From RUG626 sp964553775 (lineage in GTDB: Bacteria; Bacillota; Clostridia; Oscillospirales; Oscillospiraceae): a stretch of DNA of 6,613 nucleotides. Of the stretch, positions 5,220-6,613 are shown in pieces. The position numbers and the translations under genes were made by a program. The DNA lies in assembly GCA_964553775.1 (NCBI GenBank), contig CAZKLU010000083.1, forward strand, positions 1 through 6,613. The letters run 5' to 3'. How positions within the stretch are numbered: position 1 is the first letter of the stretch; every line of letters starts with the position of its first letter. The notes below the pieces were generated by a model. The model made no database searches, had not been told where the DNA came from, and was given only the letters and a program-made list of their open reading frames with translations.

Positions 5220-5228
5220 TGTTATAAT
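5220..5228 (+). promoter_or_regulatory. Orphan extended -10 element
   Basis: TGTTATAAT (5220-5228) is a perfect TGn-TATAAT extended -10. No convincing -35 is found 16-18 bases upstream, which is terminator stem. No gene follows on the plus strand, but a plus-facing hairpin terminator lies at 5320-5343, so a transcript of about 110 bases is conceivable. Confidence 0.3.
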
Positions 5229-5319
5229 TTCCACTCTGTGTGAAAAAAATTTTTTCGTAAGGTATTAACTTTTTCTCGTAACTGCCGATATATCATGTAG
5301 AGATGATTCTGACTTTTTT

Positions 5320-5343
5320 CCGGCACTGAACTCTGCCGGTTTT
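5320..5343 (+). terminator. Intrinsic terminator facing the plus strand
   Basis: CCGGCA (5320-5325) pairs with TGCCGG (5334-5339) around an 8-base loop and is followed by TTTTG and an AT-rich run on the plus strand. On the minus strand the stem is followed by AAAAAAG, so it should not end the lipoprotein transcript, whose stop codon is only seven bases from the U-tract. Confidence 0.65.
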
Positions 5344-5349
5344 GAATAT

Positions 5350-5862
5350 TTACTCCCCCGCTATCGCGTTCTCGAACGCCGTTTTTACATCGGCTCTTCC
5401 GTCACACACTATCAGTACCGCGTAGCTGCCGTTTGCGAATGTCAGTCCGCTGTCCGCACGTTTCTTCTGCTCCGGCTCGTAGAACCCGTACATATCCGAG
5501 CGGCTTTTTATGTGCGCTTCGAGTGACTTCAACGCTTCTTCCGTGTCCTCACTGTTCTTTACGCGCACAACCGCTATCTCATCCGCAAGCCCCTCCGCCG
5601 AGTACGCGAGAAAGTAGCTGTCAACCTTGTCGTATTCAAAGTCACTGAGGTACGCAAAAAGCTCCTCCGCGTTCTCCGCGTTGCTGTTCACTGTCAGCAT
5701 TTCAGGCAGACTTTCATCCGCTTCAAGCATTGTCTTGCTGAGTGTGTACATATCGACTTTTTCCTGTGTCTCAGTATTCCCGCATGCTGTTATCACAAGA
5801 CAGAGCGCGAGTGTAAAAACTGTGAGCGTTCCGTTCAAGCTCAGGCGGCGTGAAGTTACCAT
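5350..5862 (-). CDS. DUF4358-like lipoprotein, 170 aa
   Basis: A secreted, lipid-anchored protein of unknown function. The N-terminus has R5-R6, a hydrophobic stretch (about 12-24) and the lipobox ITAC with C27 as the lipidated cysteine, so signal peptidase II processing is expected. Residues about 35-165 fit the pattern I recall for DUF4358: an acidic helix, the strand DSYFLAYSAEGLADEIAVVRV, a helix with repeated Glu/Lys (NSEDTEEALKSLEAHIKSR), YGFYEPEQ, and a final strand GSYAVLIVCD before a short helix. The ATG at 5862 overlaps the stop of the upstream gene as ATGGTAA, with GAGGGAG about ten bases upstream inside that gene, so translation is probably coupled. The protein may act with the transglutaminase-like neighbour at the cell surface; that is inferred from coupling only. 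Confidence 0.88.
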   Translation of the reverse strand: MVTSRRLSLNGTLTVFTLALCLVITACGNTETQEKVDMYTLSKTMLEADESLPEMLTVNSNAENAEELFAYLSDFEYDKVDSYFLAYSAEGLADEIAVVRVKNSEDTEEALKSLEAHIKSRSDMYGFYEPEQKKRADSGLTFANGSYAVLIVCDGRADVKTAFENAIAGE

Positions 5863-6613
5863 CCGTACACATCTCCCTCGTAATCACCGTCACCTGTGCC
5901 TGATATATCACCGAATGCCTTGTCTATCGCTTCGCTTATCTTCTCGTTTTCCTCGTCCGTAAGCTCCGAAACTTCGATGTCTCTGTAATCCTCCACGCTC
6001 ACTGTGAAAAGATACCCCCCGTCTATCGGTACAAACGACGCGGTGCCGAGATATACTCCGTCATAGTCGCTGATGTTCCACATCGTCTCCTGTACATCGT
6101 CTATCATCTGGTCGATTATCCGCGCGTCGTTCTCTGTGAGGTCAGATCCGAACTTTACAGACACAATGCCGCTTTTTTCGTCTATCGCGGTGCGTATGAA
6201 CGAGGGTATATCATACATATCGACATCTTCAAGCGCGGTTATGTACGACATATTGTACTTCAAGCCGTTCGCGTCAGGAAAGAAATCCGTATCCCACGTT
6301 CTATCGCCAATATTTGACAGCATAGCGTCTGAGAGGTTGAAATAAACATATCCTCCCCTTCCCGCGTCCGAGTATACATCTGTGTGGTACCATTCGCCGT
6401 CAAGCTGTACAAGGTCCCATGAGTGGTACAACTCCGTGTTGTGAACCACCATGCACGGAATCTCCATCATCTGCATAAAGAGCCTGAATGTTGTCGCGTA
6501 ACCGACACACACAGCGTTGTGGTACTTGAGTACGCCGTAAGGATTGTCGCAGTCCGCAGTTGTGGACGGTATCACGGTGAGAAGTGATGTGTTGCCCTGA
6601 AGATTGTGTGTCA
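5856..6613 (-). CDS. Transglutaminase-like protein, 5' end outside window
   Basis: A transglutaminase-core (papain-like fold) protein; in bacteria such domains usually act as peptidases or amidases outside the membrane. The catalytic triad is visible: Cys in NAVCVGYA, His in LYHSWDLV, Asp in WYHTDVYSD, at residues 23, 51 and 66 counted from the GTG at 6575. That GTG is not taken as the start: the frame continues open to the window edge (THNLQGNTSLLT before it), no ribosome site precedes it, and the usual N-terminal part of the core is missing, so the gene begins beyond 6613. After the core come about 170 residues without a family I recognise: Asp/Tyr-rich, with a strand-helix pattern, then an acidic helix (SELTDEENEKISEAIDKAF) and a Gly/Asp tail ending VYGW. 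The stop overlaps the lipoprotein start by seven bases. A signal peptide or membrane anchor probably lies upstream. Confidence 0.9.
   Translation of the reverse strand, partial: THNLQGNTSLLTVIPSTTADCDNPYGVLKYHNAVCVGYATTFRLFMQMMEIPCMVVHNTELYHSWDLVQLDGEWYHTDVYSDAGRGGYVYFNLSDAMLSNIGDRTWDTDFFPDANGLKYNMSYITALEDVDMYDIPSFIRTAIDEKSGIVSVKFGSDLTENDARIIDQMIDDVQETMWNISDYDGVYLGTASFVPIDGGYLFTVSVEDYRDIEVSELTDEENEKISEAIDKAFGDISGTGDGDYEGDVYGW

Noticed and set aside
5433..5962. Plus-strand frames opposite the lipoprotein and transglutaminase genes
   Set aside because: Ser/Pro/Arg-rich shadow translations opposite two well-supported coding genes, with no ribosome site.

Overview
The window looks like chromosomal DNA of a Gram-positive, endospore-forming member of the Clostridia, most likely an Oscillospiraceae/Ruminococcus-type gut bacterium. 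This is inferred from a small CotF-type spore coat protein, strong AGGAGG-type ribosome binding sites, a lipoprotein with a DUF4358-like domain, a LolD/MacB-type ABC ATPase remnant, and moderate G+C coding sequence with AT-rich intergenic gaps. No RNA gene, CRISPR array, transposase or attachment site was seen.

Layout. (1) Bases 1-1202, plus strand: the 3' part of a long gene for an uncharacterised, probably extracytoplasmic multidomain protein, closed by a GNRA-type hairpin shared with the convergent unit that follows. (2) Bases 1286-1721, minus strand: a two-gene spore-coat unit, made of a 57-codon gene followed by a CotF-like coat protein. (3) Bases 1722-2186: a 465-base non-coding divergent region. 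It holds an imperfect 12-bp inverted repeat, a perfect 11-bp tandem repeat and a candidate promoter for the next unit. (4) Bases 2187-4684, plus strand: homoserine dehydrogenase (hom) and monofunctional aspartate kinase (lysC), the two oxidoreductase/kinase nodes of the aspartate pathway, ending at a strong intrinsic terminator. lysC also has a very good promoter of its own laid over the hom stop codon. (5) Bases 4801-5178: a beheaded ABC-transporter ATPase without Walker A, with no permease beside it. (6) Bases 5179-5349: a convergent spacer with two hairpins whose U-tracts face past each other. (7) Bases 5350-6613, minus strand: a translationally coupled pair, a transglutaminase-like (Cys-His-Asp) protein running off the window and a DUF4358-like lipoprotein, both probably at the cell surface.

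How the genes work together. LysC phosphorylates aspartate and Hom reduces aspartate semialdehyde to homoserine, so this unit commits carbon to threonine, methionine and lysine. The leaders of both genes carry the same 11-mer (19 of 23 bases identical over a longer stretch) at almost the same distance from the start codon, which suggests a common control site. The coat genes would act only in sporulating mother cells. The surface pair at the right is unrelated to amino-acid synthesis.

Nothing here is clearly a new defence or mobile system. The most interesting items are the shared hom/lysC leader element, a possible internal start for a regulatory lysC subunit, the interlocked convergent terminators, and the small coat gene that length filters would miss.
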